Assembly: GCA_965197405.1 (NCBI GenBank)
Contig: OZ240206.1
Location: 62,001-126,000, forward strand
Origin: G965197405 sp965197405
Lineage (GTDB): Bacteria > Chloroflexota > Dehalococcoidia > Lucifugimonadales > JAGWBF01
DNA length: 64,000 nt
Direction of reading: 5' to 3'
Position 1 is the stretch's first letter. The number at the start of each line of letters is the position of its first letter. Shown here in pieces: positions 41,426 through 49,883 of this stretch. Position numbers and translations under genes: made by a program. The notes beneath the pieces are model-generated. The model made no database searches, was not told the DNA's origin, and saw nothing but the letters and a program-made list of their open reading frames with translations.

Positions 41426-42190
41426 TCAGTGGGCGATCGCCAGCGAGCCGCCGTCAACCAGGAAGGTGCTCCCGCTGACGAAGGAGGACTCGTCCGAGGC
41501 CAGGAATAGAATGACGTTGGTGATTTCCTCGGGGCGAGCCGCCCGCTCCATAGGATGTCCCACTTCCCGCTGCTGGAAGGAGTCGGTGCTCGCCGTGCTG
41601 CCCCGCATCTGGGGAGTGTCCACAGGGCCCGGGGCGATGGCGTTAATCCGAATCCCCTGGGAGGTGTACTGGCTGGCTGCGGTGGCGGTCAGGTGAATTA
41701 CCCCCGCCTTGCTGACCGCGTAGGGGAGGGACAGGCCGTAGCCCATCATGCCGGAGATGGATGCGATGTTGATGATGGAGCCGCCTTCACCGCGCAGCAT
41801 GGCGGGGATGGCGTATTTGCAGCAGAAGAACAGGCCCTTCAGATTGGTCGCCATGATCAAGTCCCAGTCCGACTCCTCTACCTCCGCAAGGGGCGGCGTA
41901 CGAATCAGAATGGCGGCTGCATTCACCAGCACGTCCAACCTTCCGAAGCGGTCCACCGTGCGGTCCACCATATCGCTCACCTGGTCCGGGCGGGACACGT
42001 CTCCGGGGAGGTAGACCGCGTCACCGCCCAACTCATGCGCCAGGCGTTCGGTCTCTGCTCCACCGGTGCGGTTGCGGTCCGCCACTGCCACCTTGGCCCC
42101 TTCCTGGACGAATCGCAGGGCAGTCTGGCGTCCGATACCCGAAGCGGCCCCGGTAACTATGGCTACCTTATCCTTAAGCCTGTCTGTCAT
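41426..42190 (-). CDS. SDR-family oxidoreductase
   Basis: 254 residues of classical SDR type: TGAASGIGR cofactor motif, NAAAIL at the NNAG position, the catalytic Ser in NIASISG and YAVSK, and the C-terminal SGSTFLVDGG. The catalytic dyad is intact, unlike the SDR at 7664. Start ATG 42190 follows GAGGGGCAG; an upstream frame would add 19 unrelated residues. Probably an alcohol dehydrogenase or ketoreductase of a small catabolic cluster with the neighbouring genes. Confidence 0.88.
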   Translation of the reverse strand: MTDRLKDKVAIVTGAASGIGRQTALRFVQEGAKVAVADRNRTGGAETERLAHELGGDAVYLPGDVSRPDQVSDMVDRTVDRFGRLDVLVNAAAILIRTPPLAEVEESDWDLIMATNLKGLFFCCKYAIPAMLRGEGGSIINIASISGMMGYGLSLPYAVSKAGVIHLTATAASQYTSQGIRINAIAPGPVDTPQMRGSTASTDSFQQREVGHPMERAARPEEITNVILFLASDESSFVSGSTFLVDGGSLAIAH

Positions 42191-42315
42191 ACTCTGCCCC
42201 TCACGGTTAACGCTTTCCTCGACGGGGCAATTATAGTGGAACCCCACAGGGTCGTCAACGTCCGTCTATGTGACCTTGTTCTGCGGCTCGCCTGCGTGTT
42301 ATCCTTGAATTGAAG

Positions 42316-42390
42316 GCCCCCGTAGCTCAGAGGATAGAGCACTGGCCTCCGGAGCCAGGTGCGTGGGTTCGAGTCCCACCGGGGGTACCA
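42316..42390 (+). tRNA. tRNA-Arg (CCG)
   Basis: GCCCCCG pairs with CGGGGGT (one G-U); anticodon stem CTGGC/GCCAG with loop CTCCGGA gives CCG. T-arm GTGGGTTCGAGTCCCAC; CCA encoded. Confidence 0.95.
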
Positions 42391-42414
42391 CATCCTACCA
42401 GGTGTCTTAGATTA

Positions 42415-42486
42415 CGGGGCGTGGCGCAGCGGTAGCGCGCCTGGTTTGGGACCAGGAGGTCGCCAGTTCGAACCTGGCCGCCCCGA
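42415..42486 (+). tRNA. tRNA-Pro (TGG)
   Basis: CGGGGCG pairs with CGCCCCG; anticodon stem CCTGG/CCAGG with loop TTTGGGA gives TGG. Discriminator A; CCA is not encoded. It lies 24 bases after tRNA-Arg and is probably co-transcribed. Confidence 0.95.
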
Positions 42487-42553
42487 CTCCAACTGAAGGG
42501 AAGAGCCTGCTTCTAGGGAACCTCTGAACAGCCCGCCATCAGTCGGGATTCGA

Positions 42554-42590
42554 AATGCCTCAACCTCCAGACTTATTCAGAGTATCCCTA
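42554..42590. repeat. 37-bp direct repeat, left copy
   Basis: AATGCCTCAACC...CAGACTTATTCAG...GTATCCC; matches 43124-43160 at 33 of 37 positions. The two copies bracket the membrane-protein gene at 42605-43114. Confidence 0.75.
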
Positions 42591-42604
42591 GCAACCTCCT
42601 TTGA

Positions 42605-43114
42605 CTAATCGGCGGCATCGGTTTCCTTTCTGACGGCTGGTACAACCATCCCGGCCAAAAAGTAAATAGCAGGGGCCGCAAGCACTATGCTGGCGCCCCC
42701 GGCTATCAGGATTATGATTCCTCCAGCGATAGCCAAATCAGCTAGTGCAAAACCCATAACAGACATATTCAGCGCCGTGCGGAGAGCTACGCCATCAATG
42801 AAAGAAGCCCGCCTGGGGTCCTCTCTGGGCAGCTTTGAATATGGCCCCCACCGTCCCAGGGTATGGTCCTTGATGACGTCCGCCTGAGATCTAGCGGTGT
42901 CTGAATCTTCAACGAGCACGCCGGGGGTCCTTGCATCGGCGCTGGTAATGACTTGCTCAGCCCGGAGCTCTCTTTGGATCTCATTTCGGGCATCAATGCC
43001 CTTTACAACCAAGAAGACCCCTCCCGCCACTAGGATAACCCCAATGAAGGCTGTAGAAATCCATGGCGCGTGACGCAATAAGAAGAATTTCAATCTCCAA
43101 TACCCCCTGTCCAC
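42605..43114 (-). CDS. Small membrane protein of unknown function
   Basis: 169 residues with one N-terminal membrane helix (WISTAFIGVILVAGGVFLVV), a ~70-residue soluble loop (QRELRAEQVITSADARTPGVLVEDSDTARSQADVI), and two C-terminal helices (VMGFALADLAIAGGIIILIAGGASIVLAAPAIYFLAG). I do not recognise a family. Start is GTG 43114. It sits between the two 37-bp direct repeats, downstream of the tRNA pair, and may be an inserted unit. Confidence 0.65.
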   Translation of the reverse strand: MDRGYWRLKFFLLRHAPWISTAFIGVILVAGGVFLVVKGIDARNEIQRELRAEQVITSADARTPGVLVEDSDTARSQADVIKDHTLGRWGPYSKLPREDPRRASFIDGVALRTALNMSVMGFALADLAIAGGIIILIAGGASIVLAAPAIYFLAGMVVPAVRKETDAAD

Positions 43115-43123
43115 CTTAATTAG

Positions 43124-43160
43124 AATGCCTCAACCCGCAGACTTATTCAGGGTATCCCCA
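43124..43160. repeat. 37-bp direct repeat, right copy
   Basis: AATGCCTCAACCCGCAGACT and following bases, 33/37 identical to 42554-42590. The repeat is too long for a simple transposition duplication and could reflect an attachment-site or duplication event. Confidence 0.75.
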
Positions 43161-43215
43161 GGCAGGCAGTCCATCTGAAGGACTCGGCAGAAGGGGTGCA
43201 GCCTCACATGGTTCG

Positions 43216-44940
43216 TTAGCCCCGCCCGTGACGCAGCAGCTTGCCCGGTAACGCCCCCGTCGGTTTTCCGTCCTCGAAGGTCACCTGGCCGTTCACCAGG
43301 GTCCAGCGATAGCCCTCTCCCCTCACGATACGCCGCCACTCACCGCCGGGGAGGTCCTCGGCGACCTCGCTGGGGAGCAGGTCCAGCTTCTCCAGGTCGT
43401 ACACCAGTATGTCCGCGGGCGCACCCTCGCGAATAAAGCCCCGGTCCTGGAACCCGCCAAAGAAGGCGGGCAGGTAGCTGAGCTTGTAGTGGGCATCCTC
43501 CAGGCTCATCAGCTGCTCATCCCGCACCAGCCACATGAGCATGTCCGTCCCGAAGCCCCCGCTCGTCTGGAACTTGACGTGGGCGCCGCCGTCGGAGAGG
43601 CCGGGAATCGTGTAGAGAGACTGCATCACCTCTGCGGTGTATTGAGCGTTCTCGGCGCGCATGGCCAGGAACTCGGTCTGGAGGTCGTCCGCCACAACCA
43701 GGTCCAGCAGGGCATCCACAACGTGCTTGCCTTCCTTTTTCGCAACGTCTCCAACCGTCATTCCCTCGTAGTGCCGGAACTGGTTATGGCCCACCTCTAT
43801 GATAAGGAGGCCCTCCAGAGAGTCCACGGCGGCCCCGGGGGCGGGCCTGCTGCCGGCATCCCACTCCGCACGCAGCCTTCTCCTGAACTCGGGGACTTGC
43901 ATCTTCTCCTTGCGCTGAGCGGGGGACCCTATGGTCACTTCCCGCCAGGTCGCGCCCTCGTCGTACAGGTTCCAGTCCTCGAAGGTCAGCTCGAAGCCAC
44001 CCCGGAAGGAGACCCCCTGGCCGTACACCCGGAGGCCCCTCCTGGCGCAGTCGTCGAGCCAGTTGAGCATCCGCCGGTGCACGTCGGGCTGGTTGGGCAG
44101 GGCCTCCACCACCTGGTAGAGGATGGGGCGGCGGGCCACGGCGGCAAGCTGCTCGAAGAACCTCAAGGTGGGTTCCTCCAGCGTGTGACCGTTCTCGTCG
44201 GTCTGGCGGTAGCTAAGCTCTATGAAACCACTGCCGCGCTCGGCAAGGACCTTGCCAAAGGACAATATCTCCTCGTCGGTCATCAGGTCGGTGATCATGG
44301 GTGTTCCGTCATAGTCCCGCTGGAGGGAGTGGGGGCCAAGTATCTGGGCAGACCAGCCACAGCCTCCCGCATCAAGGCCCTCGTTCATCAGGCGGCGCAT
44401 CTCGCCCAGTTCCGCCTCCGTCGGACGCCTCTTCTTGGCCTCGTCCCATCCCATTACCCAGCCGTAGAGGGGTGTGAGGGGAACGTAGCTCAGGACGTTC
44501 ACGCCTTTGGGGACCCGGTCCAGGCTGTCGAGAAACTCGGGGAAGGTCACCCAGTCCCACAGCATCCCGACTTGCATTGCCTTGAGAGGGATAGCCTCGT
44601 TGCGGGTCAGGGCCAGCATCGCCCGCTCCCGGTCCTCGGCGCGACAGGGGGCGAAGCCGAAGCCGCAGTTGCCTATGGCCACGGAGGTCACGCCGTGCCA
44701 GCCCGACAGGGTGCAGTAGGGGTCCCACTGTATCTGGGCGTCGTAGTGAGTGTGAAGGTCCACGAAGCCCGGGGCGACGACGAGGCCCGAGGCATCCAGC
44801 ACCTTCGCCGCCTGGCTGGTGCGGAGGCCGTCTATCTGGGCGACTCTCCCGTCTTTGATGCCTATATCGCTCACGTAGCGAGGAGTGCGCGTCCCGTCAA
44901 CAATCGTGCCTCCCTTGATGATAATGTCATACTCCGCCAT
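43216..44940 (-). CDS. N-acyl-D-amino-acid deacylase-like amidohydrolase
   Basis: 574 residues of the D-aminoacylase branch of amidohydrolases. The metal site PGFVDLHTHYDAQ is at residue ~60, with TSVAIGNCGFGFAPCR (Cys ligand segment) after it, and SDGGAH near residue 485. The beta-sandwich ends (DIIIKGGTIVDGTRTPRY and GAPADILVYDLEKLDLLP) frame the barrel. These enzymes hydrolyse N-acyl amino acids or related amides. Start ATG 44940 is preceded by AGAGAGGAG; an upstream frame would add 47 unlikely residues. Confidence 0.87.
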   Translation of the reverse strand: MAEYDIIIKGGTIVDGTRTPRYVSDIGIKDGRVAQIDGLRTSQAAKVLDASGLVVAPGFVDLHTHYDAQIQWDPYCTLSGWHGVTSVAIGNCGFGFAPCRAEDRERAMLALTRNEAIPLKAMQVGMLWDWVTFPEFLDSLDRVPKGVNVLSYVPLTPLYGWVMGWDEAKKRRPTEAELGEMRRLMNEGLDAGGCGWSAQILGPHSLQRDYDGTPMITDLMTDEEILSFGKVLAERGSGFIELSYRQTDENGHTLEEPTLRFFEQLAAVARRPILYQVVEALPNQPDVHRRMLNWLDDCARRGLRVYGQGVSFRGGFELTFEDWNLYDEGATWREVTIGSPAQRKEKMQVPEFRRRLRAEWDAGSRPAPGAAVDSLEGLLIIEVGHNQFRHYEGMTVGDVAKKEGKHVVDALLDLVVADDLQTEFLAMRAENAQYTAEVMQSLYTIPGLSDGGAHVKFQTSGGFGTDMLMWLVRDEQLMSLEDAHYKLSYLPAFFGGFQDRGFIREGAPADILVYDLEKLDLLPSEVAEDLPGGEWRRIVRGEGYRWTLVNGQVTFEDGKPTGALPGKLLRHGRG

Positions 44941-45114
44941 GCTGGTACTCCTCTCTTCATCTCTCTTCACGGCAAATTGAAGGGCCGAGGACTTTATGGG
45001 GCGGGACCCCGTGGCCACGCCAGCTACAGCCAAAGTATACTGGACGCCTCCGGCGATTACAACGAGTCCACCACCGGACACCAGGGGAAGCCGGCCGGAG
45101 ACATGCTGAAGCAG

Positions 45115-45993
45115 CTACCCTTTGTCCAGTAAGAATTCCCTCAGAGCGGCGTAGGTCTCACCGGGCATCTCCTCGGCGAGATAATGACCGCAGGGCAGTG
45201 AGTGACCCCGCACGTCCGTCGCGTACTCCCGCCAGACTTGCAGCACGTCCTCGGTGCGTCCAACGTATCCCGTAGCGCTCCACAACGCCAAGAACGGACA
45301 GCTCACTTTCGCGTCAAGGTCGGCTTCGTCGTGGGCCAGGTCTATGGTTGCGCCGGCCCGGTAGTCCTCGCAGGTGGCGTGGATGGTCGCCGGGTCGCAG
45401 AAACACCGCACATACTCCGCCATCGCCTCGGTCGGGAAGGCCTTATCCGCGTCTTTGGTCCCATCGAAGCGGTAGCGAAGGAAGTATTCCGCCGCCGCTC
45501 CGATGACCCTTTCGGGGAAGTCGTAGGGCTGGATGAGGAAGAACCAGTGGTAAGTGTTGGTGGCCATCGCTTTATTGACGATCTGGAACATTTTGTGCGT
45601 GGGGATGATGTCCAGCACCCCCAGCTTGCGCACGCGCCGGGGGTGGTCCTTGGCCAGCCGGTGGGACACCCGCCCTCCTCGGTCGTGGCCGATGAGCATA
45701 AAAGAGTCGAACCCAAGCTGCTCCATGACCTCGACTTGGTCCTGGGCCATCGCACGCTTGGAATAATTCGTATGCTCCGGGTCGCCCTGGGGTTTGCCAC
45801 TGTCGCCGTAACCGCGAAGGTCTGTTGCCACCACCGTGAAGTCCTGGGCCAGGCGAGGTGCGACCTTGTGCCACATGACATGCGTCTGCGGGTAGCCGTG
45901 GAGCAGCAACAGGGGCGGTCCGTCGCCCCCCTTCACCAGGTTGATGGTGGCGCCGCTGGTCGTGATCTGCCGTCGCTCAAACCCTTCAAACAT
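45115..45993 (-). CDS. Alpha/beta hydrolase, haloacetate dehalogenase-like
   Basis: 292 residues. LLLLHGYPQTHVMWHKVAPRLAQDF is followed by the nucleophile elbow IGHDRGGRVSHRLAKDHP (Asp nucleophile in GHDRGxR), LDIIPT, TYHWFFLIQPYDFPE, and the catalytic His in LPCGHYLAEE. The D-R-x-x-R set and HW pair match fluoroacetate/haloacetate dehalogenases. It would release halide from haloacetates by an ester intermediate, though epoxide hydrolases are close relatives. Encoded in the same orientation as the amidohydrolase, ~175 bases upstream. Confidence 0.8.
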   Translation of the reverse strand: MFEGFERRQITTSGATINLVKGGDGPPLLLLHGYPQTHVMWHKVAPRLAQDFTVVATDLRGYGDSGKPQGDPEHTNYSKRAMAQDQVEVMEQLGFDSFMLIGHDRGGRVSHRLAKDHPRRVRKLGVLDIIPTHKMFQIVNKAMATNTYHWFFLIQPYDFPERVIGAAAEYFLRYRFDGTKDADKAFPTEAMAEYVRCFCDPATIHATCEDYRAGATIDLAHDEADLDAKVSCPFLALWSATGYVGRTEDVLQVWREYATDVRGHSLPCGHYLAEEMPGETYAALREFLLDKG

Positions 45994-46023
45994 GACTCCC
46001 TCCTTCTGACGAGCCTGGAACCC

Positions 46024-47037
46024 TCAGTCCATGAAGCCAAAAGCTCGTCTCCAGTCTATAAAGTCCTCCAGCGCGGATACCAGATCGTACCTGGGTACGA
46101 AGCCCAGGTCCTCCCGCAGCCGGGTGACGTCCAGGTAGGTCTGGCGCTCCCTGGTCGGGTCATCCCCTGGAACGGGTCCCGCAAAAGTGACCCCTAGGCT
46201 GGCCTGGCGAATCGCTTCGACCATTTCGTGGAGCGAGAGGGCGCTCCCCGTGGAGATGTTATACGTGGGGTAACTCAGTGCGGGGGCCTCCAGCATCATG
46301 GCCACGGCGGTTGCCGTGTCTTTGATGTAAATATGGTCCACGCCGAAGCTCCGCCCTTCAGTAATGCCTTTGCCGAAGGGCGCGGCCTCGATAGGCTCGC
46401 CACGGACCGCCTTGCCCGTCCAATCGTTGGGCAAAGACACCCGGGTGTGATAGGGTGACACCCTTTCCACGGGACCCCAGTTCTGCGACATGCGTATGCT
46501 TGCGGCCTCGAACCCGTAAAGGTACGCGTACCTCTGGGTGAGGAGCTCGCTGGCCAGCTTGGTGGTGGCGTAGAACCCGTAGGGGCTCAGAGAATACCCC
46601 TCCAGCCTCAGAGCCATATCTTCCTTCAAAGGCTCCCCTGGGGTGACCTGCCCCTGGTACACAGCCGCCGAGCTGATGTACATGAACCGCTTCACCTCCA
46701 GCCGCCTGGCCAGGTCCAGCAGGTTGAGCGTGCCCTCCAGGTTTATGTCGCATACCCTTCGCCCGTTCTTTTTCTCCGTGTCTCCATAGGGGGTATAGGT
46801 CGCTGCGTGGACGATACTCTCGACCCTCTCATAGGCGGATACTGCCTCGAGGTCTGCGCCGGAGACGATGTCGCCGGTGAGCCAGGTCACCTGCTTGGCC
46901 CACGGCGCGAGGTATCGCTGCACCATGTCATCGGGCGGCACTATATCCAGCGAGACCACCTCGTTGCCGCGCTCCGCCAACTCTCTGACGATGTTGGCCC
47001 CGGTAAAACCCGTGCCTCCTGTAACCAGCACTGCCAT
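46024..47037 (-). CDS. NAD-dependent epimerase/dehydratase
   Basis: 337 residues of extended SDR fold: GGTGFTGANIV cofactor motif at residue ~7, AATYTP after the VESIVHA strand, the catalytic Ser in YISSAAVY, and YATTK (YxxxK). Sugar-nucleotide epimerases and related dehydratases or reductases share these. Start ATG 47037 has AGGAGGT at ideal spacing. Substrate unknown. Confidence 0.87.
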   Translation of the reverse strand: MAVLVTGGTGFTGANIVRELAERGNEVVSLDIVPPDDMVQRYLAPWAKQVTWLTGDIVSGADLEAVSAYERVESIVHAATYTPYGDTEKKNGRRVCDINLEGTLNLLDLARRLEVKRFMYISSAAVYQGQVTPGEPLKEDMALRLEGYSLSPYGFYATTKLASELLTQRYAYLYGFEAASIRMSQNWGPVERVSPYHTRVSLPNDWTGKAVRGEPIEAAPFGKGITEGRSFGVDHIYIKDTATAVAMMLEAPALSYPTYNISTGSALSLHEMVEAIRQASLGVTFAGPVPGDDPTRERQTYLDVTRLREDLGFVPRYDLVSALEDFIDWRRAFGFMD

Positions 47038-47411
47038 CTTGACCTCCTGCACAAAGTAGAATGCTAGCGCGAGAATGGAAGAGGGGGCTATGACGCCATC
47101 AAATCTACGTAGGTCCCAGGCCCTTGGGCAGAGCGGCCTCCGTCGCTTGTCCTGCTGAAGGCTATCGCCGGTGGCCGCAATAAGAATTAAGAAGGATGAT
47201 TTGATTCTAGCACAAGTTTCCTCGCTTCAGGGTTTAATGGCAAGAACGCCTGAAAGCTTGCGGCCAATTTCTTCGGACATCCGGTGAATTTTGCCTGTCC
47301 CTCTGCTATAATCTACGAATCGGGCGAGGTTATTCCGCCAGGGACTTGCCCACCTGCCTCATAATAACATCCATCCGATTGATAACGTCGCGCCTTCACA
47401 TCAAGGGTCTT
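47038..47411. other. Intergenic region, no gene seen
   Basis: No credible ORF. A TATAAT at 47307-47312 lies about 100 bases before tRNA-Arg but no good -35 element is spaced from it. Confidence 0.5.
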
Positions 47412-47487
47412 GTCCCAGTAGCTCAGTGGATAGAGCGGCTGCCTTCTAAGCAGCGGGTCGCGGGTTCGAATCCTGCCTGGGACGCCA
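47412..47487 (+). tRNA. tRNA-Arg (TCT)
   Basis: GTCCCAG pairs with CTGGGAC; anticodon stem GCTGC/GCAGC with loop CTTCTAA gives TCT. T-arm GCGGGTTCGAATCCTGC; discriminator G and CCA encoded. It immediately precedes the restriction-modification island; I found no duplicated 3' end at the island's other side. Confidence 0.95.
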
Positions 47488-47649
47488 TGCAACCCCTGCC
47501 CCGCCATTGTGTCACACAGCGGTAATCTCGGTTGAGTACGGCGGCGTCCCCAGGCTCCTGGTGCGGCATGGCTACGGGCCTGGCGGCAAGAATGCCATAC
47601 GCGAGGTGGACGGGTGGCGTTCCAGGGTCAAAGGCAGGAGTGGAGCGCA

Positions 47650-49299
47650 ATGACAACGTCACGACGGAGACGGACGACCTCCAACGCGGAGACCGAACCG
47701 GGCGGCAGCAGCGCCGTCACGGGCCACGAGGCCGAGTATTGGCGGATGGCCGACGCCCTGCGGGGCAGCATGGACGCCGCCGAGTACAAGCACGTCGTCC
47801 TGGGCCTGATCTTCCTCAAGTACATCTCCGACGCCTTCGAGGAGGCCCGCGCAAAGCTGGAGGCCGAGCAGGACGAGGGCGCGGACCCCGAAGACCCGGA
47901 CGAGTACCGCGCCCAGAGCATCTTCTGGGTGCCGCCCGAGGCCCGGTGGCCGAACATTCAGGCCCAGGCAAGACAGGAGACCATCGGCCAAACCATAGAT
48001 GCGGCCATGACCGCCGTGGAGCGGGAGAATCCGGCCCTGAAGGACGTGCTCCCCAAGGACTACGCCAGGGAAGCCCTGGACAAGCAGCGGCTGGGCCAGG
48101 TAGTGGACCTGGTCAGCAACATCAAAGTCGGCGGGGTTGAGGCCCAGGCCACCGACGTACTGGGCCGGGTCTACGAGTACTTCCTGGAGCAGTTCGCCCT
48201 GGCCGAGGGCCGCAAGGGAGGCGAGTTCTACACCCCGCGCAGCGTGGTCCGGCTCCTGGTGGAGATGCTGGAGCCTTACCAAGGCCGGGTCTACGACCCC
48301 TGCTGCGGCTCATCGGGAATGTTCGTCCAGTCGGTGGAGTTCATCCGCGCCCATGCCAGCGGCAACGGGAATGGCGGCAAGGCCAGGGGGGACATCTCCA
48401 TCTACGGCCAGGAGTCCAACTACACCACCTGGCGAATGGCCCGGATGAACCTGGCTATCCGGGGCATCGAGGGCCAGATTGCCTGGGGCGACAGCTTCCA
48501 CAACGACCGCCACCCGGACCTGCGGGCCGACTTCATCCTGGCCAACCCGCCCTTCAACGTCTCCGCCTGGGGTGGCGAGAGGCTGCGGGACGACAAGCGG
48601 TGGGAGTACGGCGTCCCGCCGGCGGGCAACGCCAACTTCGCCTGGGTGCAGCACTTCCTGCATCACCTGGCGCCCAGGGGAACGGCGGGCTTCGTGCTGG
48701 CCAACGGCTCCATGTCCTCCGGCCAGTCGGGCGAGGGCGAGATTCGCAAGAACCTGATTGAGGCCGACCTGGTGGACTGCATCGTCGCCCTGCCCGGCCA
48801 GCTGTTCCGGTCAACCCAGATACCCGCCTGCCTGTGGTTCCTGTCCCGCGGGCGGCGCAACGGCAGCCACCGGGACAGGGCTAACGAGGTACTCTTCGTT
48901 GACGCCCGCAAGCTGGGCCACATGGCGGACCGCACCCACCGGGACTTGTCCCCGGAGGACATCGCCCGCGTCGCAGACACTTACCACGCCTGGCGCGGAC
49001 ATGCCGCAGGTCCCCCTCTCCCCCTGGGAGAGGGTCAGGGTGAGGGCTACGCCGACGTTCCCGGCTTCTGCAAGAGCGCCACGCTGGAGGAGGTCCGCAG
49101 GCACGGCCACGTGCTCACCCCCGGCCGCTACGTGGGAGCGGAGCCGCAGTCCAACGACAGCGAACCCTTCGCCGAGAAGATGGCCCGCCTCACCGCCCAA
49201 TGGCGGGAGCAGCAGGCCGAGGCCGCCAGGCTGGACGCGGCCATCGAGGAGAACCTGGCCCGCCTGGGGTTTGGTACGAACCAGGAGGACACGAGATGA
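47650..49299 (+). CDS. hsdM: Type I restriction-modification methyltransferase HsdM
   Basis: 549 residues. The N-terminal helical HsdM domain (EYWRMADALRGSMDAAEYKHVVLGLIFLKYISDAF) is followed by the N6-adenine methylase domain: EFYTPRSVVRLLVEML, SAM motif VYDPCCGSSGMFVQS, and catalytic NPPF in FILANPPFNVSAWGG. At residues ~455-467 is an in-frame insertion PLPLGEGQGEG encoded by a palindromic intergenic-type repeat. Start ATG 47650 has AGGAGTGGAG upstream. It modifies host DNA together with HsdS. Confidence 0.94.
   Translation: MTTSRRRRTTSNAETEPGGSSAVTGHEAEYWRMADALRGSMDAAEYKHVVLGLIFLKYISDAFEEARAKLEAEQDEGADPEDPDEYRAQSIFWVPPEARWPNIQAQARQETIGQTIDAAMTAVERENPALKDVLPKDYAREALDKQRLGQVVDLVSNIKVGGVEAQATDVLGRVYEYFLEQFALAEGRKGGEFYTPRSVVRLLVEMLEPYQGRVYDPCCGSSGMFVQSVEFIRAHASGNGNGGKARGDISIYGQESNYTTWRMARMNLAIRGIEGQIAWGDSFHNDRHPDLRADFILANPPFNVSAWGGERLRDDKRWEYGVPPAGNANFAWVQHFLHHLAPRGTAGFVLANGSMSSGQSGEGEIRKNLIEADLVDCIVALPGQLFRSTQIPACLWFLSRGRRNGSHRDRANEVLFVDARKLGHMADRTHRDLSPEDIARVADTYHAWRGHAAGPPLPLGEGQGEGYADVPGFCKSATLEEVRRHGHVLTPGRYVGAEPQSNDSEPFAEKMARLTAQWREQQAEAARLDAAIEENLARLGFGTNQEDTR
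49012..49046. repeat. REP-like palindrome inserted in hsdM
   Basis: CCCTCTCCC-CCT-GGGAGAGGG forms a perfect 9-bp stem, followed by TCAGGGTGAGGG. This motif is widespread between bacterial genes; here it is in frame inside hsdM and adds about 12 residues. Confidence 0.75.
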
Positions 49300-49321
49300 T
49301 CCCTGCCGTCTTGGAGAGGCG

Positions 49322-49456
49322 ATGACACAGCTTGCCAGGAGCGACGAAGTAATGGCTGCCAGGATTAGCCACTACCAGCGCATCATCGCGAGCCCGATGA
49401 CACCCGGAGGGAAGGCAGCGCCGTTGTCAATGCCCTGGCGCTCCACCGCCCCATGA
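49322..49456 (+). CDS. Possible 44-residue ORF between hsdM and hepT-like gene
   Basis: ATG 49322 follows GGAGAGGCG and encodes MTQLARSDEVMAARISHYQR and 24 more residues (IIASPMTPGG...). No family recognised. It could be a small gene, a remnant, or noise. Confidence 0.3.
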   Translation: MTQLARSDEVMAARISHYQRIIASPMTPGGKAAPLSMPWRSTAP

Positions 49457-49463
49457 AAGTAGC

Positions 49464-49883
49464 ATGACAATAGACTACAGCAACCTGAAGCAGTCCCTCA
49501 AAAATCTGGAGGTCCAGCATGAACACCTCCTCCATCTGTCGCTGGACTATCCCCAGTTTGTGCATGAGGGCATGGCCGAATCGGTAATCCAACGGTTCGA
49601 GACCTGCTATGACACCTTGTGGAAGGTTCTCAGGCGCCACCTGATTGAAGTGCTCGGCATCGCCGAGGTCTCAAACAGCCCCAGACCCATCTTTCGCGTA
49701 GCCAATGAGAACCACCTGCTGGCGGCGGGTGGTGAACAATGGGACCTCTACGTGCAAACACGTATAGACACCACGCACGGCTACGACAGAGAGAAATCTG
49801 CCAACGCCATCGGCGTCATGCCCGCCTTCATAGATGACGCCATCGGTCTCTACAGCGCCCTGACAGGGGAGCCTTGGGAATGA
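49464..49883 (+). CDS. Nucleotidyltransferase substrate-binding (HI0074/HepT-like HEPN) protein
   Basis: 139 residues: NLKQSLKNLEVQHEHLL, then the family segment VIQRFETCYDTLWKVLRRHLIEV and a C-terminal DREKSANAIGVMPAFIDDAIGLYSAL. This is the four-helix HI0074-type HEPN protein, usually the partner of an MNT nucleotidyltransferase in toxin-antitoxin modules. Its TGA overlaps the ATG of the next gene (ATGA), and that gene starts with the MNT domain. It lies inside a type I restriction operon between hsdM and hsdS. I do not see the RNase Rx4-6H motif clearly. Confidence 0.85.
   Translation: MTIDYSNLKQSLKNLEVQHEHLLHLSLDYPQFVHEGMAESVIQRFETCYDTLWKVLRRHLIEVLGIAEVSNSPRPIFRVANENHLLAAGGEQWDLYVQTRIDTTHGYDREKSANAIGVMPAFIDDAIGLYSALTGEPWE

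Noticed and set aside
43489..45132. 547-residue plus-strand ORF
   Set aside because: Antisense to the D-aminoacylase-like gene, Gly/His/Val-rich with no domain.
47412..47487. tRNA-Arg as integration site of the defence island
   Set aside because: No copy of the tRNA 3' end was found near 57100, and no integrase gene lies inside the island.
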